Translations under genes and position numbers: made by a program
Part shown: piece by piece, positions 15,764 to 24,745 of the stretch
Layout of the letters: each line of letters begins with the position of its first letter
Numbering within the stretch: position 1 is the first letter of the stretch
Origin: Gammaproteobacteria bacterium
GTDB taxonomy: Bacteria; Pseudomonadota; Gammaproteobacteria; Arenicellales; UBA868
Length of the DNA: 34,244 bases
Assembly (NCBI GenBank): GCA_014239575.1
Contig: JAAZYQ010000006.1
Coordinates: 1 to 34,244, forward strand
Direction: 5' to 3'
The notes under the pieces: generated by a model
Databases searched by the model: none
Told to the model about the DNA's origin: nothing
Seen by the model: only the letters and a program-made list of their open reading frames with translations

Positions 15764-15788
15764 TTGCGTCACCCCCGCGGTGGCGCAA
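15764..15788 (-). promoter_or_regulatory. Hairpin in the leader of the DAHP synthase gene
   Basis: TTGCGTCACC and GGTGGCGCAA form 10-base arms with one mispair around a 5-base loop, about 32 bases upstream of the preferred ATG. It could be the terminator stem of the upstream EF-G-like gene or a leader element of the aro gene. No U-tract follows and no leader peptide rich in aromatic residues is visible, so classical attenuation is not supported. Confidence 0.35.
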
Positions 15789-15832
15789 AACGGCGCGGAT
15801 TATATCACTGCATGAACACCAGTCGTAGCTCG

Positions 15833-17872
15833 TCAATCCTCCACGGGGTGTTCGAAACTCGACATCAGTTGTTTCTGTATCGCCGCTGGCGCGGGTTCAT
15901 AGTTGGCAAACTCCATATTGTAGCTACCTTCCCCACCCGTCACCGACTTTAGCCGAGACTGGTAATTGGTCATCTCGGCGAGAGGCGCCTGGCCGGTGAT
16001 CACCATGCGTCCCCCACTGACCATATCGGTACTCACGACTCGGCCACGCCTTGATGAAAGATCGCCTGCAATGTCTCCCATATTGTCAGCTGGAACCATC
16101 GCCTCGATACTGACTATCGGCTCTAGAATCAGTGGTTTGGCCTTGGCAATAGCGTCCAGAAATGCCTTGCGCCCCGCATTCACAAAAGCCACCTCCTTAG
16201 AATCGACTGGGTGATGCTTGCCGTCATAGACCTTGACCCGGACGTCCTGCATGGGAAATCCGGCTATCGCACCTCCATTTAGAACGCTGCGTACACCCTT
16301 TTCCACCGCAGGAATAAATTGAGTTGGAATCACCCCACCAACGATTTTATTGGCAAACTCGAAACCCGAACCACGGGGCAAAGGTTCAATCTCCAGGAAC
16401 ACTTCGCCAAATTGGCCCGCACCGCCGGTCTGCTTCTTATGTCGGCAATGCCCTTTGGCAGCTTTGCCAATGGTTTCCCGGTAGGGAATAGATGGCACCC
16501 CGGTCGTGACCGTGAGACCATATTGATCAGACATACGTTCAATAGCCATGCGTAGATGCAGTTCACCGGTTCCACGCAGAACTGTCTCGTTAGCTACCGG
16601 ATCTCGCTCTACCCGCAGACAGGGATCGGATGTGGTGAGGCGCAACAACACATCTGCCATCTTCTGTTCATCGCCTCGGCTACTCGGCGCAATCGATACA
16701 CCGGCCATCGGCGTAGGAAGATTCAACGGCTCGAGGTGAATGAGATCTTCATCGTGCGAGTCATGCAACACATCATCGTAGGACAAGCCATCAACCTTGG
16801 ACACCAGCGCAATGTCACCGGGAACGGCGACACTCAACTCGCTGCTTTCCTTACCCAATGGAGTTGATAAGTTGCTGATTTTTAGAGGCTTACGAGCATC
16901 GCCCACGAATAACGGCATATCCTTGCGGATCTGGCCCTGGTGTACACGGAGCAGGGTCTGGCGCCCGACATATGGATCAAAAGAAACTTTAAACACATGG
17001 GCCAGCGCATGTTTTGTGGGGTCGGTGCTGACCTCAACCTTTTGCGCATCATCGCCGAAGCCATTTTTAAAATGAGGGGGGTTTCCTTCGGCTGGATTAG
17101 GTAACAAACGGACAATAAAATCCAGTAGTTCAGAAATCCCAACTCCGGTATGGGCAGACACGAAACACACCGGGACAAGGTGCCCCTCACGCATCGCCTG
17201 TTCAAATGCATCATGCAACTGTTGGGCCGAGACTACGCCCTGATCAAGGTAAACCCCCATGAGTTCCTCGTCTACCTCAACCGCCTGATCCACAATCGCG
17301 GTGTGGGAACTTTCCGCTGAGGAAAACGCCGGCTCTCCCTCAGCTTTGAAAAAGCAATCTATAACCTCCTTACTGTCACCGGACGGCAGGTTAACTGCAA
17401 GACACTCGTCGCCAAAAGCTTCGCGCACCTGCTGGTAGATTGCCTGAAGATCAGCCTGATCATCATCGATATGGTTAATCACCACCATGCGGCACTGATC
17501 CTGACTCTGGGCCCAACTCATCATCCGGCGACTGGTGCTCTCAACACCCCGTTGGGCATTGATTACCACAGCCACTGTTTCAACGGCAGGCAAGACGCTG
17601 AGCGCCGCACCAACAAAGTCAGGGTAACCTGGGGTGTCGAGCAGATTGATGTGGGTGTTACGGTAATCGAAGCCAGCAAGTGAAGACGAAAGCGAGTGAC
17701 CGTGCTTCTTTTCAAGTTCATCCCAGTCACTAACCGTGGTACCTTTGTCGATCACACCTGGAGTCTTAATCGCACCGGCATGAGCCAGAATCTGCTCTAC
17801 CAACATCGTCTTGCCCGCGCCAGCGTGGCCAGCAAAAGCGACATTACGAATATCCTCTGTCTGGTAATCCAT
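15833..17872 (-). CDS. EF-G-like translational GTPase (second-type EF-G)
   Basis: This is a 679-residue paralogue of elongation factor G. The ORF opens at GTG 17881, but GAGGAGG (17882-17888) abuts it and is 9 bases from ATG 17872, so I choose the latter (MDYQTEDIRNVAFAG). The G domain has P-loop GHAGAGKT (about 15-22), DTPGYPDF (about 79-86) and NHID (about 133-136) in place of the usual NKxD. The switch I region reads KHGHSLSSS rather than the RGITI of canonical EF-G. Later domains II to V look complete (KQTGGAGQFGEVFLEIEPL, PMQDVRVKVYDG). Such proteins usually coexist with canonical fusA and have poorly known roles on the ribosome. It lies alone among core genes and is not part of a str operon. 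Confidence 0.88.
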   Translation of the reverse strand: MDYQTEDIRNVAFAGHAGAGKTMLVEQILAHAGAIKTPGVIDKGTTVSDWDELEKKHGHSLSSSLAGFDYRNTHINLLDTPGYPDFVGAALSVLPAVETVAVVINAQRGVESTSRRMMSWAQSQDQCRMVVINHIDDDQADLQAIYQQVREAFGDECLAVNLPSGDSKEVIDCFFKAEGEPAFSSAESSHTAIVDQAVEVDEELMGVYLDQGVVSAQQLHDAFEQAMREGHLVPVCFVSAHTGVGISELLDFIVRLLPNPAEGNPPHFKNGFGDDAQKVEVSTDPTKHALAHVFKVSFDPYVGRQTLLRVHQGQIRKDMPLFVGDARKPLKISNLSTPLGKESSELSVAVPGDIALVSKVDGLSYDDVLHDSHDEDLIHLEPLNLPTPMAGVSIAPSSRGDEQKMADVLLRLTTSDPCLRVERDPVANETVLRGTGELHLRMAIERMSDQYGLTVTTGVPSIPYRETIGKAAKGHCRHKKQTGGAGQFGEVFLEIEPLPRGSGFEFANKIVGGVIPTQFIPAVEKGVRSVLNGGAIAGFPMQDVRVKVYDGKHHPVDSKEVAFVNAGRKAFLDAIAKAKPLILEPIVSIEAMVPADNMGDIAGDLSSRRGRVVSTDMVSGGRMVITGQAPLAEMTNYQSRLKSVTGGEGSYNMEFANYEPAPAAIQKQLMSSFEHPVED

Positions 17873-17881
17873 TATCTTCAC

Positions 17882-17888
17882 CCTCCTC
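17882..17888 (-). promoter_or_regulatory. Shine-Dalgarno that decides the EF-G-like start
   Basis: GAGGAGG on the minus strand lies 9 bases before ATG 17872 but directly touches the GTG used by the longest ORF. The spacing favours the ATG. Confidence 0.7.
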
Positions 17889-17924
17889 GGTTATCCTTGC
17901 GTTTTATACTTGCGTGTCGATTCC

Positions 17925-17930
17925 TATAAT
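17925..17930 (+). promoter_or_regulatory. Candidate -10 element for the TPMT-family gene
   Basis: A perfect TATAAT lies 57 bases upstream of the methyltransferase start in the divergent gap with the EF-G-like gene. No good -35 is found at 16-18 bases spacing, so this is weak support only. Confidence 0.3.
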
Positions 17931-17986
17931 GACTGATTTTCCGAATTTGGCCTTCAAACTGCGGCTTTCTTTTTAATGACAGAGTC

Positions 17987-18601
17987 ATGACTATCACGTT
18001 CACCGAACCAAATCAACAAGATGTGTGGGAAAATCGCTACCAGGGCAGGAAAACCGGATGGGATCGGGGGCAATCTAGCCCAGCAATCGGCCACTGGTTT
18101 CCCTCGATATCTCCACCCCCGGCCCGGATACTGGTGCCTGCCTGTGGTTGCGGTCACGAGGTCGTGACACTTTGTGAACAGGGATATGTCGTCACCGCTA
18201 TCGATTTCGCACCCAGTGCGATCGAGACACTCAATACAAAACTCCATCAAAAGGGACTGCGGGCTGATGTCATCCAGGCTGATCTGCTTGCCTGGGAGCC
18301 AACGCAGGCATTTGATATTGTTTATGAGCAAACGGCTCTGTGTGCACTGGAGCCGGCCTTGTGGCATAACTATGCCGATCGCCTGTACCAGTGGTTGACG
18401 GCCGAAGGAATACTATTGGGCCTGTTCATGCAGACTGACCGTGAAGGCGGGCCGCCCTGGCACTGCGCTATTGAATCGCTGAAAGAGGTGTTCCCGGCGA
18501 CACGATGGCACTGGCCATCCCAACAAGACCAACGGATTACGCACCCAAGTGGCTTTAACGAGTTAGCATTAGTTCTAAAACGTCGAAGGTCGGCCAGATA
18601 A
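17987..18601 (+). CDS. Thiopurine S-methyltransferase (TPMT) family, SAM-dependent methyltransferase
   Basis: This 204-residue cytoplasmic methyltransferase has the TPMT start pattern WENRYQGRKTGWDRGQSSPAIGHWF, then the SAM-binding motif I ILVPACGCGHEVVTLCEQGY, motif II VTAIDFAPSAIE, and the acidic DLLAWEP region. The later stretch YEQTALCALEP is also family-typical. Bacterial Tpm proteins methylate thiols and metalloids such as selenium or tellurium compounds. The native substrate here is unknown. It is divergent from the EF-G-like gene and precedes glnS by 181 bases with no clear terminator. Confidence 0.88.
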   Translation: MTITFTEPNQQDVWENRYQGRKTGWDRGQSSPAIGHWFPSISPPPARILVPACGCGHEVVTLCEQGYVVTAIDFAPSAIETLNTKLHQKGLRADVIQADLLAWEPTQAFDIVYEQTALCALEPALWHNYADRLYQWLTAEGILLGLFMQTDREGGPPWHCAIESLKEVFPATRWHWPSQQDQRITHPSGFNELALVLKRRRSAR

Positions 18602-18623
18602 AACTATTTTTGCCCTAAAATTG

Positions 18624-18652
18624 TTGCAACCTTGACAACGGTTGCCTAAAGT
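18624..18652 (+). promoter_or_regulatory. Possible promoter upstream of glnS
   Basis: TTGCAA and TAAAGT are spaced by 17 bases, a four-of-six match for each box. The element overlaps an imperfect dyad (GCAACC/GGTTGC). It would produce a leader of about 120 bases that includes the hairpin at 18726-18762. This is a visual match only. Confidence 0.3.
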
Positions 18653-18725
18653 TGCGTCGTCTCAACGCATGTCGTAACCCGCTCGACGGAATGGTTCATA
18701 TTGAGATCAACTGCATGTTCCGATC

Positions 18726-18762
18726 CGAACCCGGGTATGCAGTCGCACATACACTGGGTTCG
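18726..18762 (+). promoter_or_regulatory. Stem-loop in the 5' leader of glnS
   Basis: CGAACCCGGGTATG pairs with CATACACTGGGTTCG around an 8-base loop: 14 pairs, one of them G-U, with a single bulged A. The stem ends 20 bases before the glnS ATG and no strong Shine-Dalgarno is visible between them. It may modulate glnS translation or act as the terminator of the upstream gene, although no U-run follows. Confidence 0.45.
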
Positions 18763-18782
18763 CGTGGCATACTGACAAACCG

Positions 18783-20468
18783 ATGCGCGAAAACAATAGC
18801 ACCGTAACACCTGCCCATTTTATCCGCCAAAAGATCGCGGCGGATCTGGCCGCTGGCAAGTACACTGAGGGCATAACGACTCGTTTTCCGCCCGAGCCCA
18901 ACGGCTATCTGCATATCGGTCATGCAAAATCGATCTGTCTGAATTTTGGATTAGCCAAAGAATTCAGCGGACGCTGTTTTCTGCGCTTCGACGACACCAA
19001 CCCCGACCGGGAGAGCCCGGAGTTTGTCAAGGCCATCAAAGAAGATGTGAAATGGCTAGGCTTTGACTGGAGCGACCGACTACGGCACGCCTCAGACTAC
19101 TTTGAGCCGTTATACCAATGGGCAGTGGAGTTGGTTGAGAATGGTCACGCTTATGTCTGCGATCTAAGCGCTGAGGAAATTCGGGCTACCCGAGGCACCC
19201 TCACCCTTCCCGGCAGCAACAGCCCGTACCGGGATCGCAGCGCTGAAGAAAACCTTGAACTCCTGGCGCAGATGCGCGCTGGAGAATTTGCCGACGGTAG
19301 CCGCGTTCTACGGGCGCGGATAGACATGGCATCACCCAATCTACACCTGCGGGATCCGACTCTATACCGGATCCGCCACCAGACGCACCATAATACCGGG
19401 GATCGCTGGTGTATTTACCCGATGTACGACTTTACTCATCCCCTGTCAGACGCTATCGAAGGGGTGACCCATTCGCTGTGTACTCTGGAATTTGAGGACA
19501 ATCGAGCTCTGTATGATTGGGTGCTTGAACACGTATCGATCCCGTCCCGCCCTTACCAGACCGAGTTCTCCCGCCTGTCACTGGAATACACGGTAGTCAG
19601 CAAGCGGCTTTTGACCACCTTGGTCAGCGAACGTGTGGTCGACGGCTGGGATGATCCACGCATGCCGACTCTTTCGGGACTGCGGCGGCGAGGTTATTCG
19701 CCCGCCTCACTTCGGGACTTCTGCAACCGGATCGGAGTCACACGCAATCAGCAGCACGTTGAACTCAGTGTGCTGGAGAATTGTATCCGTGAGGATCTTG
19801 AGCGGACCGCCGCACGGGCTTTTGCTGTCATTCGTCCTCTCAAACTGGTGATCGACAACTATCCACAAGACCAGGAAGAATTCTTTGAGGCCGCCAACCA
19901 TCCGGCGGACCCCGCGCGCGGCTCAAGAGCGGTGAGTTTCTGCCGCGAACTCTATATCGAACAGGACGATTTCATCGAAGATCCACCGCGAAAATTCTTC
20001 CGCCTCTCTCCTGGACGCGAAGTGCGGCTACGCTATGCCTACCTGGTTACCTGTACCAAGGTAATCCACGATGAGCAGGGCAACGTCACGCAAGTGCACT
20101 GCACCTATGACCCTCAAAGTCGTGGCGGCAATCCAGCTGACGGCCGCAAGGTCAAAGGTACCATTCATTGGACCTCAGCCCGTCACAGCAAAAAAGCGCA
20201 GATTCGACTGTATCAGCCGCTGTTCAAAGATTCACAGCCGCGCTTCTCGTCTCAGGACGATCTTCACGATAGCCTTAATGAAAATTCACTAGTCACGATA
20301 GATGATGCTCAGATTGAGCCAAGCCTGGTAGAGGCCACTGCAGGCAATACCTTTCAGTTCGAACGCCTCGGTTACTTCTGTGTTGACCGCGATAGCGCGC
20401 CAGAAAAAATGATATTTAACCGGACTGTCCCTTTGCGCGATACCTGGGCTCGGGTAAAGGCGCGCTAA
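18783..20468 (+). CDS. glnS: Glutaminyl-tRNA synthetase
   Basis: This 561-residue class I synthetase charges tRNA-Gln directly. The N-terminal FPPEPNGYLHIGHAKS (about residues 35-50) carries the HIGH motif in its GlnRS form. VVSKR at about 271-275 corresponds to the KMSKS loop. The segment RFDDTNPDRE and YDFTHPLSDAIEGVTHSLCTLEFEDNR are GlnRS hallmarks. The C-terminal anticodon-binding beta-barrels are complete and length matches the E. coli enzyme (about 554). Its presence implies the organism does not rely solely on the amidotransferase route and agrees with a gammaproteobacterial origin. It converges with the RND gene, leaving 22 bases between them. Confidence 0.97.
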   Translation: MRENNSTVTPAHFIRQKIAADLAAGKYTEGITTRFPPEPNGYLHIGHAKSICLNFGLAKEFSGRCFLRFDDTNPDRESPEFVKAIKEDVKWLGFDWSDRLRHASDYFEPLYQWAVELVENGHAYVCDLSAEEIRATRGTLTLPGSNSPYRDRSAEENLELLAQMRAGEFADGSRVLRARIDMASPNLHLRDPTLYRIRHQTHHNTGDRWCIYPMYDFTHPLSDAIEGVTHSLCTLEFEDNRALYDWVLEHVSIPSRPYQTEFSRLSLEYTVVSKRLLTTLVSERVVDGWDDPRMPTLSGLRRRGYSPASLRDFCNRIGVTRNQQHVELSVLENCIREDLERTAARAFAVIRPLKLVIDNYPQDQEEFFEAANHPADPARGSRAVSFCRELYIEQDDFIEDPPRKFFRLSPGREVRLRYAYLVTCTKVIHDEQGNVTQVHCTYDPQSRGGNPADGRKVKGTIHWTSARHSKKAQIRLYQPLFKDSQPRFSSQDDLHDSLNENSLVTIDDAQIEPSLVEATAGNTFQFERLGYFCVDRDSAPEKMIFNRTVPLRDTWARVKAR

Positions 20469-20490
20469 GCAAAAACTATTTGAGCCCGGT

Positions 20491-23400
20491 TTAGTCTGGA
20501 GCTCGAATCAGACCCCGGCTGAGCCGACGGGCTGCCCACCAGGAACCAACATTCGCTTGTAGTACCAAAGCGCTTGGCGTCACCACCAGAGTGAGCACCG
20601 TGGCGAAACTCAGGCCGAAAACGATCGAGGTGGCTAACTGTGTCCACCACTGGGTAGAGGGCGCGCCCTGGGTCACCTCTCGCGAAAGGAAATCTATATT
20701 AATACCCAGCATCATCGGCAACAGCCCCAATATGGTTGTCACGGTAGTTAGCATCACTGGACGAAGTCGCTGAGCCCCAGAACGCAGCACCGCCTCCACT
20801 GGATCGGCGATGGTCTGGCGAAGCCGGACATAGGTATCAATCAGGACAATATTATTGTTGACCACAATACCGGCCAGGGCAATCACACCAATGCCGTTCA
20901 TAACGATGCCAAAAGGTGATCCGGTAGCCATTAAACCAATCAGCACGCCGACCGTAGACATCACTACAGCAAAAAGTATCAGGAAGGCTTGATAGAAGCT
21001 GTTGAACTGCGTTACCAGTATCAGCCCCATCACGAACAATGCCACCAAGAAAGCCTTGCCCAGGAACGCCTTGGCCTTGGCCTGCTCTTCATCCTCTCCC
21101 TTGAATGTGACCTGGATCCGAGGATCAAGAGGAGACTTTGCCAGCCACGACTCTAATTCTTGCAATTTAGCGTCGGCCAGCACCCCATCATCCACATCGG
21201 CTTTGACCGTGATTACCCTAAATCCGTCGACGCGCTTGAGCATCCCCGTTTTTTGGCGGGCCTCACGCGCCACAAAATTCGACACCGGTATCGAACCCGC
21301 TGGCGTGCTGACACGAACCTCGCTCAAACCCGTAATAGTCCTGTCGGACTCAGGAAAGCGCACCCGGATTTCGATCTCATCTGCACTGTCGTCAGGACGA
21401 TATTCGCCAATTTTGTAACCGCCAGTTGTCATCTGGATCATATTGCCGACCTTCCCGATATCGACCCCGTACTTGGCGGCCTGGGCGCGATCAACTTGCA
21501 GGGTCCAATCGATACCCGGCAAGGGCCGAGAGTCCTCGATACTATTTAGCCCGGTCATACCGTCGAACTGAGCTCGAACTATTGCAGCGGCCGGCACCAG
21601 CAGTTCCGGATAATCGGAAGAAAGTTGTAGTTGGAGGGGTTTGCCGACGGGGGGTCCACCTTCTTCCTTGCGCAGATCAATAATCACCCCGGAAAAATCA
21701 GCCAAGCGCTCACGCAATGTCTGAAAAATTTGGTTGACCCGTGGCCGGTGGCGCCAGTCAGCAAATTCCAGTGATATCGAACCGACAATATCCTCGGCTT
21801 CTTCGCTGTTGGCATTGCCGCCGACTCGCGTATAAAAAGTACGCACGCCGCGAATATCCAAAACCCGTTGCTCCACCGCTCGCATGATCTCATCCTGCTC
21901 ATCTACTGACAGGTTGCCACGCGCACGGACCTGAATCTGAGCATTATCAGGTTCAACATCGGGGAAAAACTCCACCCCAGGTCCGATTCGTCCGTAAAGA
22001 AGGAGTACGCCAATAAGCAATCCAATTGCCAAAGCCATCACCTGACCGGGCCTTTTCACTGCCTGGGCCAAAAACGCGAGATACCGCCCGGTAAATCCGC
22101 TGATACTAAAAAGATCACCACTTTCCCCTGCATTCAGCGTGCGCAGGGCTCGACTGCTGATATCAGCAGGTTTACCAATTAAGGCGCCCACCGTGGGTAC
22201 GAAAATAAGCGCCATCAATAATGAGGCACTCAGAGTCATCAGCACTGTCATTGGCAGAAACTTCATGAACTCACCAACGATCCCAGGCCAGAACACCAAC
22301 GGTAAAAAGGCTGCCAGTGTGGTCGCAGTCGAGGCAATGATTGGGGCGGCCATGCGCTGAGAAGCCTGCAGATAAGCCTGCCGACGCGGGACGGCTTCAC
22401 TCAACCTGCGGTCGGCAAACTCGGTTACGACGATAGCGCCATCAACAAGCATCCCCACTGCAAGAATAAGGCTGAATAACACCACAATATTCAGTGACAC
22501 CTCCAGCAGGTAAAGCAACAGCAAGGCCGTTAGAAAAGAACCAGGAATAGCCATGCCGACTAAGGCACCACTACGTACGCCCAGTGCGGCAATAACAACC
22601 ACCATCACCAGAATGACGGCACTCAGCACACTATTCTGCAAGTCGCTCAGCATCGTGCGAATCTGGTTGGAGCGATCCTGCGAATAGCTGACCTGTACCG
22701 ACTCGCGCAGTGTCGTTGGCCACTTGAGCTGTTCACCTTTGACCACCGCTCGGATTTTTTCAATCGTGGCGATGACATTTTCTCCCGACCGTTTCGATAC
22801 TTCCAATGCCACAGCAGGTTTACCGTTGACCCGGGCATAAGTTGAAGGGTCGCGGAAGGTACGCCGGACCTGCGCAATATCGCCGACAGTGACCACTGAG
22901 TCCCCATCAGTTAAAACCGGCAGGCCAACGATATCGAGCACACTTTCGAACAGGCCAGGTACCTTGATCGAAAAGCGACCCTGCCCGGTATCCTGTACCC
23001 CGGCAGCCACCAACAGATTCGAGCCACTTACGGTAGCCGCGGCGAGGGCGGGATCAAGCCCGTAACTCTCCAAGCGCAAAGGATCAACGATGACCTCCAC
23101 AACCTCATCTCGGTTACCGGCAAGTTTTGCCTCAAGCACCTCTCCAATTCCCTCGACGGCATCCTTTAGGTCCTGGGCGAGATCATAAAGCGCGCGATCC
23201 GGCACATCTCCCGAAAGAATGACCACGACGACCGGAAACAGACTGAAGTTAACCTCATGCACTTCGGGATCATCAGATGCTGCCGGGAGTTGGGTTTTCG
23301 CCAGATCGACCGCTTCGCGGACATCTTGCAGCGCGGTATCCGCATCGAACCCCGCGTCAAACTCCAATAACACGTTAGCGCCACCCTCGTAACCGGACGA

Positions 23401-23643
23401 ACGTATCTCCTTAACCCCTTCTATCGTCTTTAGCTCCTGCTCCAGGGGTCGAATCAGCAGTCGCTCGGCATCTTCTGGGGATATGCCGTCATGGTTCACC
23501 GTGACATAAATGATCGGAATATCGATATCCGGCTCAGATTCCTTTGGAATATCCCGGTAGGCAAAAGAACCCGCTATTAAAATGAACACCAGAACACACA
23601 GCACTGTCCGCGAATAATTGAACGCTGTACCAACGAAAGACAT
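20491..23643 (-). CDS. RND-family efflux pump, inner-membrane transporter (AcrB-like)
   Basis: This 1050-residue protein has the RND layout: one N-terminal helix, a large periplasmic loop (SSGYEGGANVLLEFD, GDSVVTVGDIAQVRR), a helix cluster, a second periplasmic loop and a final helix cluster. It should export drugs, lipids or metabolites using the proton gradient, together with the adjacent membrane-fusion protein. Helix IV reads GMLVDGAIVVTEF, so one of the two Asp of AcrB (D-D) is Gly. Helix X reads VVNNNIVLIDTY, with Asn at the AcrB Lys940 position. The Arg of RLRPVMLTT in helix XI is kept. The proton relay may therefore differ from AcrB. No outer-membrane channel gene is nearby. The fusion-protein gene ends 17 bases upstream of its start. 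Confidence 0.93.
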   Translation of the reverse strand: MSFVGTAFNYSRTVLCVLVFILIAGSFAYRDIPKESEPDIDIPIIYVTVNHDGISPEDAERLLIRPLEQELKTIEGVKEIRSSGYEGGANVLLEFDAGFDADTALQDVREAVDLAKTQLPAASDDPEVHEVNFSLFPVVVVILSGDVPDRALYDLAQDLKDAVEGIGEVLEAKLAGNRDEVVEVIVDPLRLESYGLDPALAAATVSGSNLLVAAGVQDTGQGRFSIKVPGLFESVLDIVGLPVLTDGDSVVTVGDIAQVRRTFRDPSTYARVNGKPAVALEVSKRSGENVIATIEKIRAVVKGEQLKWPTTLRESVQVSYSQDRSNQIRTMLSDLQNSVLSAVILVMVVVIAALGVRSGALVGMAIPGSFLTALLLLYLLEVSLNIVVLFSLILAVGMLVDGAIVVTEFADRRLSEAVPRRQAYLQASQRMAAPIIASTATTLAAFLPLVFWPGIVGEFMKFLPMTVLMTLSASLLMALIFVPTVGALIGKPADISSRALRTLNAGESGDLFSISGFTGRYLAFLAQAVKRPGQVMALAIGLLIGVLLLYGRIGPGVEFFPDVEPDNAQIQVRARGNLSVDEQDEIMRAVEQRVLDIRGVRTFYTRVGGNANSEEAEDIVGSISLEFADWRHRPRVNQIFQTLRERLADFSGVIIDLRKEEGGPPVGKPLQLQLSSDYPELLVPAAAIVRAQFDGMTGLNSIEDSRPLPGIDWTLQVDRAQAAKYGVDIGKVGNMIQMTTGGYKIGEYRPDDSADEIEIRVRFPESDRTITGLSEVRVSTPAGSIPVSNFVAREARQKTGMLKRVDGFRVITVKADVDDGVLADAKLQELESWLAKSPLDPRIQVTFKGEDEEQAKAKAFLGKAFLVALFVMGLILVTQFNSFYQAFLILFAVVMSTVGVLIGLMATGSPFGIVMNGIGVIALAGIVVNNNIVLIDTYVRLRQTIADPVEAVLRSGAQRLRPVMLTTVTTILGLLPMMLGINIDFLSREVTQGAPSTQWWTQLATSIVFGLSFATVLTLVVTPSALVLQANVGSWWAARRLSRGLIRAPD

Positions 23644-23659
23644 AAAACTCAGCCGTGAT

Positions 23660-24745
23660 CTATTGCAGGTTACGGCTAACCGTCACCTGCTGACCCACCG
23701 AGACAAATTCGTGCCCCACCGTGATCAGTTCGATCGTATCCGGCAATCCGCCCAGCCACATACCATCAGGCGTGTCCAAGATCAGATCTACCGGCAGGAA
23801 GCGTACCCGGCTGCTGTTATCAATAATCTTGACACCAACCCGACCTTCGTCATCCAGAGTCAGCACCGCTGGGGTGAGGAGATGCCCTGGAGTCGTGCCC
23901 AGATTCAAACTGATCTTGGCTGTCATCCCACTGGCTACGGCAAGATTCTTATTGGACGCGGTGACTTCGACTCGAAAGGTTCGGGTTGCGCTATCGCTCG
24001 CGTGAGCAATAAAGGTCACCATACCGGTTAGCTGTTGACCGCTGGACAAAGTCAATTGAGCCGGCATACCGGTGCGCAGTTGTCCGATATCCCGCTCTGA
24101 GGCCTGACCACTGATAACCACCTCCGATAAATCCAACAAATCCGCGACCGGATCTCCCACATCGAGATAGTCGCCAATCTCGACGAAACGTCGCTCAATG
24201 ATCCCTGCGAAAGGTGCCGTTACCCGGGTATGGCGCATATCAAGCTCAATACCTTGCAGCAAGGCTTTGGCCGCTTCCAGCAGCGCCTGAGCCTCGGCCA
24301 CCGTGGTCTTGGAACTGAGTTTCTTTTTCGAAAGCTCAGACGCTGCCCGGTACTCGGTCTGGCGCTGAGCTACCAGCGCCTTGGCTTGGCGTTGGCGGGC
24401 TTTGCGATCACGGATATCAATCCGAATCACCACATCACCGGCCTTCAGCATCTCGCCTTCATTAGATTGAACCACAACAACAGCACCGGCGGTCTGCGCC
24501 CGCAACTGTACAGTCCGCTTCGGCTGCGTCACTCCCATCAAGTGAAGCTCTCGTGCAACGGGAGCCGCAGCCAGAATACGTACCTGGACAGCGGGCGGCA
24601 GTACCGATCGAGAACCCGTGTTTTCAGCTGAACCGGCCGATACACTCGGCACCGAGCTGAGCTTTTGGTCAACCAGCAAACCCGAGCCAATCCAGGCGCT
24701 GACAGCCAACAGTAGCGTGGCCGCCAGAAGAACAGATTTTTTCAT
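23660..24745 (-). CDS. RND efflux periplasmic adaptor (membrane-fusion protein)
   Basis: This 361-residue adaptor has an N-terminal signal or anchor (MKKSVLLAATLLLAVSAWIGSGLL), a barrel-sandwich/lipoyl half motif (VQLRAQTAGAVVVVQSNEGEMLKAGDVVIRID), a helical hairpin with coiled-coil character (KARQRQAKALVAQRQTEYRAAS to LLQGIELDMRHT), the second lipoyl half (VTAPFAGIIERRFVEIGDYLDVGDPVADLLD), a beta-barrel and a membrane-proximal domain. It links the pump to an outer-membrane channel. It is the first gene of the two-gene operon. No regulator gene (TetR or MarR) adjoins. Confidence 0.92.
   Translation of the reverse strand: MKKSVLLAATLLLAVSAWIGSGLLVDQKLSSVPSVSAGSAENTGSRSVLPPAVQVRILAAAPVARELHLMGVTQPKRTVQLRAQTAGAVVVVQSNEGEMLKAGDVVIRIDIRDRKARQRQAKALVAQRQTEYRAASELSKKKLSSKTTVAEAQALLEAAKALLQGIELDMRHTRVTAPFAGIIERRFVEIGDYLDVGDPVADLLDLSEVVISGQASERDIGQLRTGMPAQLTLSSGQQLTGMVTFIAHASDSATRTFRVEVTASNKNLAVASGMTAKISLNLGTTPGHLLTPAVLTLDDEGRVGVKIIDNSSRVRFLPVDLILDTPDGMWLGGLPDTIELITVGHEFVSVGQQVTVSRNLQ

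Noticed and set aside
20494-20513. GTCTG/CAGAC hairpin as a terminator for glnS
   Set aside because: The stem is only 5 bp with a 10-base loop, lies within the RND coding sequence and has no T-tract.
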